6,250 bases of DNA from Planctomycetaceae bacterium (GTDB lineage Bacteria > Planctomycetota > Planctomycetia > Planctomycetales > Planctomycetaceae), in contig DOCI01000123.1 in the NCBI GenBank assembly GCA_003503535.1, forward strand, positions 1 through 6,250. Direction: 5' to 3'. Made by a program: the position numbers and the translations under genes. Shown piece by piece: positions 1 to 6,203 of the stretch; position 1 is the stretch's first letter; each line of letters opens with the position of its first letter. Under the pieces are notes generated by a model that ran no database searches, had not been told where the DNA came from, and saw only the letters and a program-made list of their open reading frames with translations.

Positions 1-8
1 CTCGAAGA

Positions 9-40
9 GAAGCCCCCGAATCGGAATTATCGGGGGCTTC
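9..40 (-). terminator. Strong hairpin, probable terminator of the sulfatase gene
   Basis: A perfect 11-base inverted repeat (9-19 against 30-40, GAAGCCCCCGA / TCGGGGGCTTC) encloses a 10-base loop. It lies 71 bases beyond the sulfatase stop codon. The GC-rich stem is typical of an intrinsic terminator. The tract after the stem on the minus strand (TCTCTTCGAG outward from the stem) is only mildly T-rich, and the plus strand has no T-run either, so termination may be partial or bidirectional, serving also an unseen plus-strand gene to the left. The stem is directly visible; the role is inferred. Confidence 0.6.
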
Positions 41-111
41 CACTGAAACGGAGCGCCCCTGCCACCCTGAATTGCTTGCATCATGATCAAGTTTGCCAGG
101 CGTTGTGATTT

Positions 112-1524
112 CTATTCGACACTGGCTTTGTGCTGTTTCAGCATCTCTTTCAGGTTCTCCCGCGTTTCCGCAAAATTCGGGTTGATACTGAAATCGTAAT
201 TTTCAGCAGGGTCATTTTTCAGATCGAAGAGCCCCTCTCCCAGATAGTCACCGGCTCCGTTTTTGGTGCGCATTTCCATATAACGAAAATCAGAAGTGCG
301 GACGGCATCTCCACCGCCATGTCTTGTATAAACCGCTTCTTTGAATTCAGCATTCACATCATTAAGAAGCACCTGCATGCTTTTTCCCTGCAGGTGCTCA
401 GGCTTATCAATCTTTGCTAACTCGCACAAAGTTGGGTAGATGTCGACAAACTCGACGAGTTTTTCACACGCACGGCCACCTTTAATTCCCGGCCCGGCGA
501 TGTAGAGCGGGGTGCGTGTCGCCACTTCGAAATTCGTGTGTTTGCACCAGAAACCATGCTCGCCCAGTTGCCAGCCATGATCTCCCCACAGCACGACAAT
601 CGTGTTATCTGCAATTCCTAACTGATCGAGTTCATCGAGTAGGCGCCCCAGTTGAGCATCGATAAAACTGACGCAGGCATGGTAACCCCGAATCAAGTTT
701 CGAGCCGTCTCTTCAGAAACTGGCCCCTGGGCAGGGATACCACGATAGGACCGCATTTCTCCCCACCGATACTGAAATGCTTGTGATAAGTCGTGGGGGA
801 AATACATGTTATTGGGAAGGATCACTTCATCTTCCGGATAAAGATCCCAGTACTTCTGAGGAGCGACAAATGGGAGATGGGGGCGATAAAATCCGCACGC
901 CAGAAAGAATGGCTCCTCTTTTTTCGCCAGTCGTTTTAAATCCTGGATCGTTTTTTCACAGGTGATCGCATCGGGATAATTTTCATCCAGTTCGACAGCC
1001 GCTTCAAAAGCAGGACCGCGTTTTTTAGATCCCGGTTCGGGTTGGTTTTCTGCCATAACCCACCACAGGCTCGATTTTTTTCCTCGCCACGCCGGTTCAC
1101 TCCAGGCCATTGGGTCGTCGTTTTGGTGATGGTAGATTTTACCGTTGCTGATCGTTGTATATCCCTGATCTTTAAACAGCCTGGGAAGTGAAGTCACCTC
1201 GGGGGCATCTTTGTCGATCCGTGTCAGATACGAAGTGAATCGTTTGGGGGTTGGACGCAGTCCGGACATCAGACTGGCTCGCGAAGCTCCGCAGACCGCG
1301 ATATTGCAATACGCACGATTAAACCGAACTCCCTGTGCAGCCAGGCGATCGAAATTCGGCGTGACCATTTTATTAATGCCGTAGTTGTGAATCTCTGGAC
1401 GCAGATCATCAACTGCAATGAATAAAACATTGGGACGTTCTTCGGCCTGCACTCGTCCTGACACGATGCTGCATGATATGAAACCTAAAAGCAACCAGCA
1501 AAACAGACTCAGAGATCGTGGCAT
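112..1524 (-). CDS. Secreted sulfatase of the iduronate-2-sulfatase type
   Basis: This is a type I (formylglycine-dependent) sulfatase of 470 residues that hydrolyses sulfate esters, probably on polysaccharides, outside the cytoplasm. Residues 1-27 form a signal peptide (MPRS, a hydrophobic run, then VQA before EERPNVLFIAVDD). The metal-binding pair D39-D40 follows, then the sulfatase signature CGASR with the formylglycine cysteine at C78 and R82. Further expected active-site residues are K129 and H132 (NGKIYH), H216 (YRPHLPF), D315-H316 (WGDHGWQLGEH) and K328. All key residues are present, so the enzyme should be active. The GKIYHH, FYRPHLPF and WGDHGWQLGEHGFWCKH blocks resemble human iduronate-2-sulfatase, but the true substrate in a bacterium cannot be read from this. 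The frame is open up to an ATG at 1612-1614; I prefer the ATG at 1522-1524 because the signal peptide begins there, it has a ribosome site, and a promoter candidate overlaps the upstream ATG. The alanine in CGASR suits modification by anSME or a tolerant FGE; no maturase is in the window. Confidence 0.93.
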   Translation of the reverse strand: MPRSLSLFCWLLLGFISCSIVSGRVQAEERPNVLFIAVDDLRPEIHNYGINKMVTPNFDRLAAQGVRFNRAYCNIAVCGASRASLMSGLRPTPKRFTSYLTRIDKDAPEVTSLPRLFKDQGYTTISNGKIYHHQNDDPMAWSEPAWRGKKSSLWWVMAENQPEPGSKKRGPAFEAAVELDENYPDAITCEKTIQDLKRLAKKEEPFFLACGFYRPHLPFVAPQKYWDLYPEDEVILPNNMYFPHDLSQAFQYRWGEMRSYRGIPAQGPVSEETARNLIRGYHACVSFIDAQLGRLLDELDQLGIADNTIVVLWGDHGWQLGEHGFWCKHTNFEVATRTPLYIAGPGIKGGRACEKLVEFVDIYPTLCELAKIDKPEHLQGKSMQVLLNDVNAEFKEAVYTRHGGGDAVRTSDFRYMEMRTKNGAGDYLGEGLFDLKNDPAENYDFSINPNFAETRENLKEMLKQHKASVE

Positions 1525-1529
1525 GAGCG

Positions 1530-1534
1530 CACCT
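1530..1534 (-). promoter_or_regulatory. Ribosome binding site deciding the sulfatase start
   Basis: On the minus strand AGGTG lies five bases before the ATG at 1522-1524. This, with the signal peptide starting directly at that ATG, supports the shorter 470-residue product over the 500-residue frame. Confidence 0.5.
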
Positions 1535-1612
1535 GTTCGAGCGGAAAGAAAACAAATTGATTCACGGTCATCGGTTCGAATCAAACAATGACTGATCGCC
1601 GAACCCCTGCGC

Positions 1613-1648
1613 ATTGTACCAACATATTCCGGAAAGGAAGTCTGTCAA
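1613..1648 (-). promoter_or_regulatory. Candidate sigma-70 type promoter of the sulfatase gene
   Basis: Read on the minus strand, a perfect TTGACA (1643-1648) is followed after 16 bases by TATGTT (1621-1626). Slightly downstream is an alternative extended -10, TGG-TACAAT (TACAAT at 1613-1618). Either would start transcription around 1605-1615, leaving a leader of roughly 80-90 bases before the ATG at 1524. The far-upstream ATG (1612-1614) would then overlap the promoter and cannot be the usual start. Planctomycete promoters are poorly defined, so this is a motif match only. Confidence 0.35.
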
Positions 1649-2121
1649 TTTTGGCAATATCGATCCTGACAGGAATTCGGCTTATGCGGAATAACCTGCT
1701 GGTATCGGTACATTGATTATAACGGTTTATGCGCTAATTTCAGACTTATGGTTTGAATTCATTCTTTCACGTAAAGCGAATGTAATTCCAAAGAGATTCA
1801 TACTTGATTAACGGCTTATTTTCTGTCGAGTCAACTGATAAGGTTTTCAATCGATCTGAATTGTAAATCAATGTCATTCAATTAAGGGCAATATGCCAGA
1901 ATGTTGATGGTCAGTTAACCTCGGGAATATCAAAATGAAAAAGATTCGTACTATTCAGAAGAAAATGACACGAGCCTTGAGATCGTTTTGGAGAGTTCTT
2001 ATCGGAAGAAGTGAGTTCGACTTTTAACGGAATTGGGGTTAAGTCCTCATTCCACTCTGATCGAAATGATCACTCATGATGACGAATCAATGTTGAGTCG
2101 ATTTTTGCGATGAACTCAGCG
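1649..2121. other. Long intergenic region between sulfatase and glycosyltransferase
   Basis: This AT-richer stretch has no gene of normal length on either strand. It contains a short perfect palindrome (TCCTG-A-CAGGA, 1664-1674) just upstream of the sulfatase promoter candidate. Four loosely related copies of a CGGYTTATG-like motif start at 1678, 1723, 1742 and 1812. A possible 30-codon plus-strand ORF lies at 1935-2027. Near the end of the glycosyltransferase gene is a weak imperfect hairpin (2094-2118, TGAGT against ACTCA) and a small inverted repeat, TGATC-GAAAT-GATCA. Neither has a T-run, so a terminator for the glycosyltransferase is not convincing. Confidence 0.5.
1935..2027 (+). CDS. 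Possible 30-residue very basic peptide
   Basis: An ATG at 1935-1937 opens a frame of 30 codons ending in TAA at 2025-2027. The product starts MKKIRTIQKKMTRAL and is strongly cationic (ten K or R, with only two acidic residues near the end), with one W and a short amphipathic look. The upstream sequence CGGGAATATCAAA gives only a weak, distant Shine-Dalgarno match. I recognise no family. It may be a real small protein, since an MKK start is typical and this is the only plausible frame in an otherwise empty gap, or a chance ORF of this length. Treat it as a candidate only. Confidence 0.22.
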   Translation: MKKIRTIQKKMTRALRSFWRVLIGRSEFDF

Positions 2122-2889
2122 TTAAGTGAATCTGGCAGGTAGATTTACCAGCAGATTCCAGAGTGATGGATTCGAGTCCTGGATCCACTGGGGATGAGAG
2201 ATATAGCGAAAAGGCTTTTTGTGGACTTGCGTGATTTGATACCCGATCGCTTCCACTTTCTTTGAGATCCCAATTTCTGACGCGATCGCTTCGCCATAAT
2301 TATTTCCAATGGGAAATCCATCGATCTCCTCCAGAATCTTGTGTTTTACGTACAAAACCAGACTCTGTAAATGGCCTGCATTATTCAGGGGGTCGATTTG
2401 CCAGTTCTTTAAATGATGCTGGTAACAGGCCACACGATCTCTGATTGGGATCCCTGCAATTTCGTGTTCATGCAATTCATAATATCTGATCTCTTCAGCG
2501 ATCGATTCCCAGGGCTGATCCCAATCCTGTGCAAGCGATTCTCCAATAAGACCGACAGCTGGTCTCTGTGAAACTTGATCAAATGCTTTCAACCATCCGG
2601 AACGTAGTATCCGGCACTCATGCTGCATAAAGAGATAAGCTTCATCCTTTTGATATCGCCATCCCTCTTCCCAGGCACCGATGTTATATCCTCTATTTTC
2701 ACGTCGAATCACTTCGTAATTGAAAGATGTCGGAAGTGAATTCAGTGAAGGATGCACTACATCCGTAGAGTTGACCACGATAAGAAGCCGAAATGGTAAA
2801 CCAGCAGGAAATGTTTCCATATCCGCTAACAAACGATGCAGATGATTTATCTCATAACGATCGTAATAAGAGATAATGACACTGATCAT
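2122..2889 (-). CDS. Glycosyltransferase family 2-like protein
   Basis: This 255-residue cytoplasmic protein has the outline of a GT-A fold glycosyltransferase, which would transfer a sugar from a nucleotide sugar to a glycan or lipid acceptor. It opens directly with the first beta strand (MISVIISYYDR), followed by a second strand (RLLIVVNST, 34-42) and the family-2 style NRGYNIGAW block at 65-73. The segment LFMQHECRIL (86-95) sits where the metal-binding DxD is expected, but reads H90-E91-C92. NAGHLQSLVLYVKHKILEEIDGF (170-192) matches the usual segment ending in a GF turn before the catalytic acidic region, here replaced by GEAIASE (199-205). No signal peptide or membrane segment is visible. 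The ATG at 2887-2889 is the first start after an in-frame TAG two codons upstream; no clear ribosome site precedes it. The nearest same-strand gene is 263 bases away, so it is probably transcribed alone. Its acceptor and donor are unknown; a non-catalytic or divergent enzyme is possible. Confidence 0.72.
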   Translation of the reverse strand: MISVIISYYDRYEINHLHRLLADMETFPAGLPFRLLIVVNSTDVVHPSLNSLPTSFNYEVIRRENRGYNIGAWEEGWRYQKDEAYLFMQHECRILRSGWLKAFDQVSQRPAVGLIGESLAQDWDQPWESIAEEIRYYELHEHEIAGIPIRDRVACYQHHLKNWQIDPLNNAGHLQSLVLYVKHKILEEIDGFPIGNNYGEAIASEIGISKKVEAIGYQITQVHKKPFRYISHPQWIQDSNPSLWNLLVNLPARFT

Positions 2890-3152
2890 AGTTGGCTAAA
2901 TGCAAATACTTCAACCTGTTGAGAAGTCTGGTTCACGAAACTATGAAGACCTCAGTCAGACTCATTCGGGTTGCGACGACGCTCTCTATGATAAGCCCCC
3001 TGATCATCGCCTATTCGTAATGAAACTGAAATTCAGTGTTCAATGGGAACAGGGATTCTTCACAGATTAAGTTATCGAAATGCATAACTCAAGCAACTGT
3101 TTTGACGAACAGAGACTGGCACACACGGATGTTTTTCAGAATCAAATGTCGA
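2890..3152. other. Intergenic region upstream of the glycosyltransferase gene
   Basis: This 263-base gap separates two minus-strand genes. I see no gene, no strong promoter and no strong terminator. A small inverted repeat, ATGAT-(10)-ATCAT, surrounds the AAGCCCCCTG run near 2990-3008. On the minus strand a TTGAGT / TAATCT pair at 17-base spacing, roughly 3060-3090, is a weak promoter match for the glycosyltransferase gene. Confidence 0.35.
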
Positions 3153-3776
3153 TTAACTCGCCGCACTAATAAACTGAGCACCTGCATAAACAGTGGCCGC
3201 ACACTGAATCGCTTCAAGCATTTCCTCCGAAGAAAGTCCGAGATTCTCGGCTTTGGCGACATGCCCGCTTACGCAAGGCTTGCAGGCATTCAAATCGCTG
3301 ATCACGAGGTTGATCAGTTCGACCATTTTGTCGTCCAGACTGGTTCCGTGAAATGTATGTGCTCGCAGTCCAACCGGTAATCCTTCAAATTTATCGGTCC
3401 CGGAAAGTTCACGAAATTTGAAGAACGTATTGTACATGTAATTTGTGGTCGAGATCGCAGCCAACTCAGCCAACTGCGATTCCTCCCAGCCCAAATCGAG
3501 ACACCGCTGTCGAAAATACTGAAACCAAACCTCGCTATGGGCATGAATTGCCGTCACCAGGGCAATGGCGGCTTTGGATTTTTCATCCAGTTTGCCAGCA
3601 GAGTAGACAAACTTTTTGAAATTCATGTAGTAGTCTCGCAAAAATGCTTCGACATTTCCCATGATAAGAAACGGCCCGGGAAGCGGGTCCGGTCCGAGAA
3701 GGTCGTGCAGGCGTTCGTATGATTGACCGACTTTTCCATCCGCTTTGTCTTCGGGAACAGGTTGCAATTTCAGCAT
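3153..3776 (-). CDS. AhpD-like (carboxymuconolactone decarboxylase family) protein
   Basis: This 207-residue protein belongs to the AhpD-like / CMD fold, whose best-studied members are thiol-dependent alkylhydroperoxidase partners. The redox signature CxxCxxxH is present as C165-K-P-C168-V-S-G-H172, followed by the family's AxxLGLSxEEMLEAI helix. The protein is a visible tandem duplication: residues from L63 (LDEK) align without gaps to residues from L147 (LDDK), offset 84. In the first half the redox positions are S81, W84 and F88, so only the C-terminal half can carry the chemistry. An N-terminal stretch with a [14 protein letters not shown] segment (28-41) is typical of peroxidase-related members. 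No signal peptide is seen, so it is probably cytoplasmic. The ATG at 3774-3776 has no clear Shine-Dalgarno sequence. It is divergent from the TlpA-like gene. The role is likely peroxide defence or thiol redox, but CMD proteins also include decarboxylases and unknowns. Confidence 0.85.
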   Translation of the reverse strand: MLKLQPVPEDKADGKVGQSYERLHDLLGPDPLPGPFLIMGNVEAFLRDYYMNFKKFVYSAGKLDEKSKAAIALVTAIHAHSEVWFQYFRQRCLDLGWEESQLAELAAISTTNYMYNTFFKFRELSGTDKFEGLPVGLRAHTFHGTSLDDKMVELINLVISDLNACKPCVSGHVAKAENLGLSSEEMLEAIQCAATVYAGAQFISAAS

Positions 3777-4047
3777 GGTTATTCAATTTTTCATGTCATC
3801 AAGTTGTAGATAATTGTCAGGCAAAGTCTGACTGGCAGGTTCAATTATTCAATGATAGTCAATTCAGAACTCAGATCAAAATTGACCCCTTACGTATCAG
3901 CCACAGCTTATTTGAACTTCTGGAGAAATTGATCGTGACCTGAATGCCCTATTTTGCATAGGATATCGGGAAATGGAGAGAATCTGTCGTTACCGTAATA
4001 TATTGAAACAGAATTGCTGGAAATTTCTGTAAGAGAAGGATCTTAGA
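3777..4047. promoter_or_regulatory. Divergent intergenic region carrying both promoters
   Basis: These 271 bases must hold the promoters of the leftward AhpD-like and rightward TlpA-like genes. Visible are an inverted repeat GTCAG-GCAAAGT-CTGAC near 3817-3833, a cluster of TTCAAT/TCAATT repeats near 3840-3866, and on the plus strand a TAATAT box (3996-4001) about 46 bases before the TlpA-like ATG. No convincing -35 goes with that box. TTGCAT at 3954-3959 is too far upstream to pair with it. The inverted repeat could be an operator, but this is inference. Confidence 0.4.
4036..4040 (+). promoter_or_regulatory. Ribosome binding site of the TlpA-like gene
   Basis: AAGGA (within GAGAAGGA) lies seven bases before the ATG at 4048. 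It is the clearest Shine-Dalgarno sequence in the window and fixes this start, which also opens directly into a signal peptide. Confidence 0.7.
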
Positions 4048-5985
4048 ATGCGTTCTATGGTTAGCCGTTATATTTGCTCATTCATCAGTGGAATGGGATG
4101 CACAATCGCATGTTCCACAATGGCATTCGCAGCTGATGCCCCTACGGCCGATTTGGCGTTATCGTTCCGACCAACTCAGCAGGACGTTCCCTATGAACTG
4201 GTCGAAAAGTCCGACTACGCCGAGTGCAAAGTCGAGGTCGAACGACAGGGGAAGAATTCTGGATGGGTCGTGTTTGGTCCAGAAGGTCAGGTCCTCAGAC
4301 GATTCTGGGATACCAATGGCGACAACGTTGTCGACCAGTGGCGGTATTACGACCGAGGTTATGAGGTGTATCGTGATATCGATTCCAACTTCAATAACAA
4401 GGTGGATCAATCCCGCTGGTTGAACATCGCAGGTACGCGATGGGCAGTCGACACCAACGAAGATGGGAAAATGGACCTGTGGAAAATGATTTCTGCCGAA
4501 GAAGCTTCCCGGGAAGCCATTCTGGCGATGGCAAAAAACGATCCCAACCGATTAACTCTCGTTCTGCTTTCTGCTGACGAATTGAAAAAACTCGGCATCG
4601 CAGATGACTTGTCTCAAAAAATTCAGACGGAAACAAAAAATACGGCAGAAACGATGCGCGCCCGTGTGAGCCAGTCAAAAATTATCAATAATACGACGGA
4701 ATGGTTACGCTTCGACAGTTCCATGCTGATGCCTTACGTCATCCCGGCTGACGAAGGAAAAGCGAATCAGGACCTTGTTGTCTATGAAAATGTGATGGCA
4801 ATTGTTGAGACTGCCGGTGAAACTGGTTTCGTTCAGATGGGCGAACTCGTCCAGGTAGGACAGGCCTGGAAACTGACGCAAATTCCTGCTCCGATTGAAG
4901 GAGACGAACTGCAGATGACTGAAGGGGGCATTTTAATGCAACCTTCCATGTCCGCTGCTGCCCCAGGGATGACCGCTCAGTCGGAAATTACACCAGAAAT
5001 GCGGCAATTGCTGACGAGCCTTCAGGAACTCGATGGCAATGCTCCGACACCACAATCTTCAGCTGCTGAACTGGCTCGCTATAACAGCCAGCGGGTCGAT
5101 GTTCTGAGAAAATTGCTGACTGCTTCGTCAACTGAAGAAGAGCGGAAGCAATGGCTCACACAAATGATCGATGGTCTGGCAGCTGCTGTTCAAACTGGAA
5201 AATATGCGGAGGGAGTCCGACAACTCGCGACGATCGAAACAGACTTACGCAAACAGCGCCCGAATTCCGAATTGATCCCTTACACCGCATACCGTCGACT
5301 TCTGGCCGAGTACACCATCAAACTGCAATCTGCTCCTGCTGAAAATGAGGAACGGGAAGAAATGCAGAACTGGTGGCTGGCTCAGTTAAAAGGGTTTGTG
5401 ACATCTTATCCGAAATCGGAGGATGCCGCAGATGCCTTACTGCAATTGGCAATCACCGAAGAATTCAGTGGGAAAACCGAAGAAGCACAGAAATGGTACA
5501 CTTCTCTGGCGACTGATCACGCAGCGACCGATGCCGGTAAACGCGCCCAGGGGGCTTTGCGACGCTTGAGCCTGGAAGGAAAATCTCTGGCGTTAAAGGG
5601 AACCGGTCTGGATGGCAAACCGGTCGATCTGGGAGCCTATCGCGGCAAAGCGGTCCTCGTTATTTTCTGGGCGACCTGGTGTCAGCCCTGCACTGAAGAT
5701 TTGCCACAGATCAAAGCCCTGTACGATAAGTATCGCGCCAAAGGATTTGAAATTGTCGGCGTGAATCTCGATACGCAAAAAGAAGCAATCGCTCCTTATA
5801 TCAATCAGCATGGAAACCGCTGGGCACACATTGCTGAACCGGAAGGCCTCGAAGGTCAGCTCGCAGTCGACTACGGCATCATTTCAGTTCCAACCATGTT
5901 CCTTGTGAACCAGCAGGGACAGGTCGTCAGCAATGCCACTTCCGTCGAAGACCTGAAGGAACAACTGCCCGTCCTGTTACCGTAA
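4048..5985 (+). CDS. Exported multidomain protein with C-terminal TlpA-like thioredoxin domain
   Basis: This 645-residue protein is predicted to be a periplasmic thiol-disulfide oxidoreductase of the TlpA/ResA type with a long N-terminal extension. Residues 1-28 form a signal peptide ending AFA before ADAP. Residues 88-145 hold three evenly spaced acidic loops, DTNGDNVVD (88-96), DIDSNFNNKVD (110-120) and DTNEDGKMD (135-143), each followed by W within a few residues; these look like EF-hand or dockerin-type calcium loops. A small region around 232-280 (VYENVMAIVE ... GQAWKLTQIP) is unassigned. Residues about 335-510 are mostly helical and end in a TPR-like pair of helices (TSYPKSEDAADALLQLA ... 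EEAQKWY). The thioredoxin domain runs from about 512 to the end, with the active site W544-C545-Q-P-C548 and the cis-proline P615 (SVPTMFL). Apart from the catalytic pair and signal peptide cysteines only C60 is present. It appears monocistronic, flanked by a divergent gene and downstream hairpins. The redox role is well supported; the substrate is unknown. Confidence 0.88.
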   Translation: MRSMVSRYICSFISGMGCTIACSTMAFAADAPTADLALSFRPTQQDVPYELVEKSDYAECKVEVERQGKNSGWVVFGPEGQVLRRFWDTNGDNVVDQWRYYDRGYEVYRDIDSNFNNKVDQSRWLNIAGTRWAVDTNEDGKMDLWKMISAEEASREAILAMAKNDPNRLTLVLLSADELKKLGIADDLSQKIQTETKNTAETMRARVSQSKIINNTTEWLRFDSSMLMPYVIPADEGKANQDLVVYENVMAIVETAGETGFVQMGELVQVGQAWKLTQIPAPIEGDELQMTEGGILMQPSMSAAAPGMTAQSEITPEMRQLLTSLQELDGNAPTPQSSAAELARYNSQRVDVLRKLLTASSTEEERKQWLTQMIDGLAAAVQTGKYAEGVRQLATIETDLRKQRPNSELIPYTAYRRLLAEYTIKLQSAPAENEEREEMQNWWLAQLKGFVTSYPKSEDAADALLQLAITEEFSGKTEEAQKWYTSLATDHAATDAGKRAQGALRRLSLEGKSLALKGTGLDGKPVDLGAYRGKAVLVIFWATWCQPCTEDLPQIKALYDKYRAKGFEIVGVNLDTQKEAIAPYINQHGNRWAHIAEPEGLEGQLAVDYGIISVPTMFLVNQQGQVVSNATSVEDLKEQLPVLLP

Positions 5986-6000
5986 GATTTCGCCAGACGC

Positions 6001-6024
6001 CATGCTCACACTTGTGTGAGCATG
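6001..6024 (+). terminator. Perfect hairpin after the TlpA-like gene, probable terminator
   Basis: CATGCTCACAC (6001-6011) and GTGTGAGCATG (6014-6024) are perfect reverse complements separated by two bases, so the RNA could form a 10-pair stem capped by a CUUG tetraloop. It begins 16 bases after the stop codon. No T-run follows, so it is a non-canonical terminator, an mRNA 3-prime stabiliser, or a protein-binding palindrome. Confidence 0.5.
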
Positions 6025-6042
6025 CAATGTGTGAAGGAATGG

Positions 6043-6066
6043 ATCCTGAGAGTCATTATTCAGGAT
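6043..6066 (+). terminator. Second hairpin downstream of the TlpA-like gene
   Basis: ATCCTGA (6043-6049) pairs with TCAGGAT (6060-6066) around a 10-base loop, and one G-T pair can extend the stem inward. It lies 18 bases after the first hairpin and has no T-run. It may reinforce termination, but this is weaker than the first structure. Confidence 0.3.
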
Positions 6067-6125
6067 GAACGTGCAACATCCAATCGAGAGCCCTGCACGG
6101 GATTCATTTCTCTTTGAGATCATCA

Positions 6126-6203
6126 ATGTCAAAACCAGCTTGTCCACGGCAAGCGTGGCACCTGGTGGAATGGTACGAAGACGAGTTCAAGAACTTCGAA
6201 TGA
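6126..6203 (+). CDS. Possible 25-residue ORF inside a repeat-like region
   Basis: An ATG at 6126 opens 25 codons ending in TGA at 6201-6203. The product begins MSKPACPRQAWHL and ends in an acidic, aromatic stretch (EWYEDEFKNFE). No good ribosome site is present (only GAGA upstream), and the frame runs across an inverted repeat (CCACG/CGTGG). It is more likely a chance frame or an eroded remnant of a coding sequence than a working gene. I recognise no family. Confidence 0.12.
   Translation: MSKPACPRQAWHLVEWYEDEFKNFE

Noticed and set aside
130..420. Plus-strand 96-codon frame opposite the sulfatase
   Set aside because: It lies antisense inside a well-supported gene, and its product has no recognisable motif.
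1525..1614. Thirty extra N-terminal codons of the sulfatase frame
   Set aside because: They precede a clear signal peptide and overlap a promoter candidate; a ribosome site supports the internal ATG.
2890..3152. Riboswitch or structured leader before the glycosyltransferase gene
   Set aside because: Only a five-base inverted repeat and no known conserved core were found.
3036..3380. Plus-strand 114-codon frame overlapping the end of the AhpD-like gene
   Set aside because: Two thirds of it is antisense to a conserved gene, it has no good ribosome site, and the product is cysteine- and arginine-rich in the way of shadow frames.
3719..3943. Plus-strand 74-codon frame across the AhpD-like start and the divergent region
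   Set aside because: It overlaps the start of the real gene and the promoter region, and its product shows no family features.
4120..4140. Lipoprotein cleavage at C22 of the TlpA-like protein
   Set aside because: The residues before C22 (T-I-A) do not fit a lipobox well, while AFA-A a few residues later fits ordinary signal peptidase cleavage.
6029..6070. Thirteen-codon frame starting with ATGTGTGAAGG between the two downstream hairpins
   Set aside because: It is too short, has no ribosome site, and spans a hairpin.
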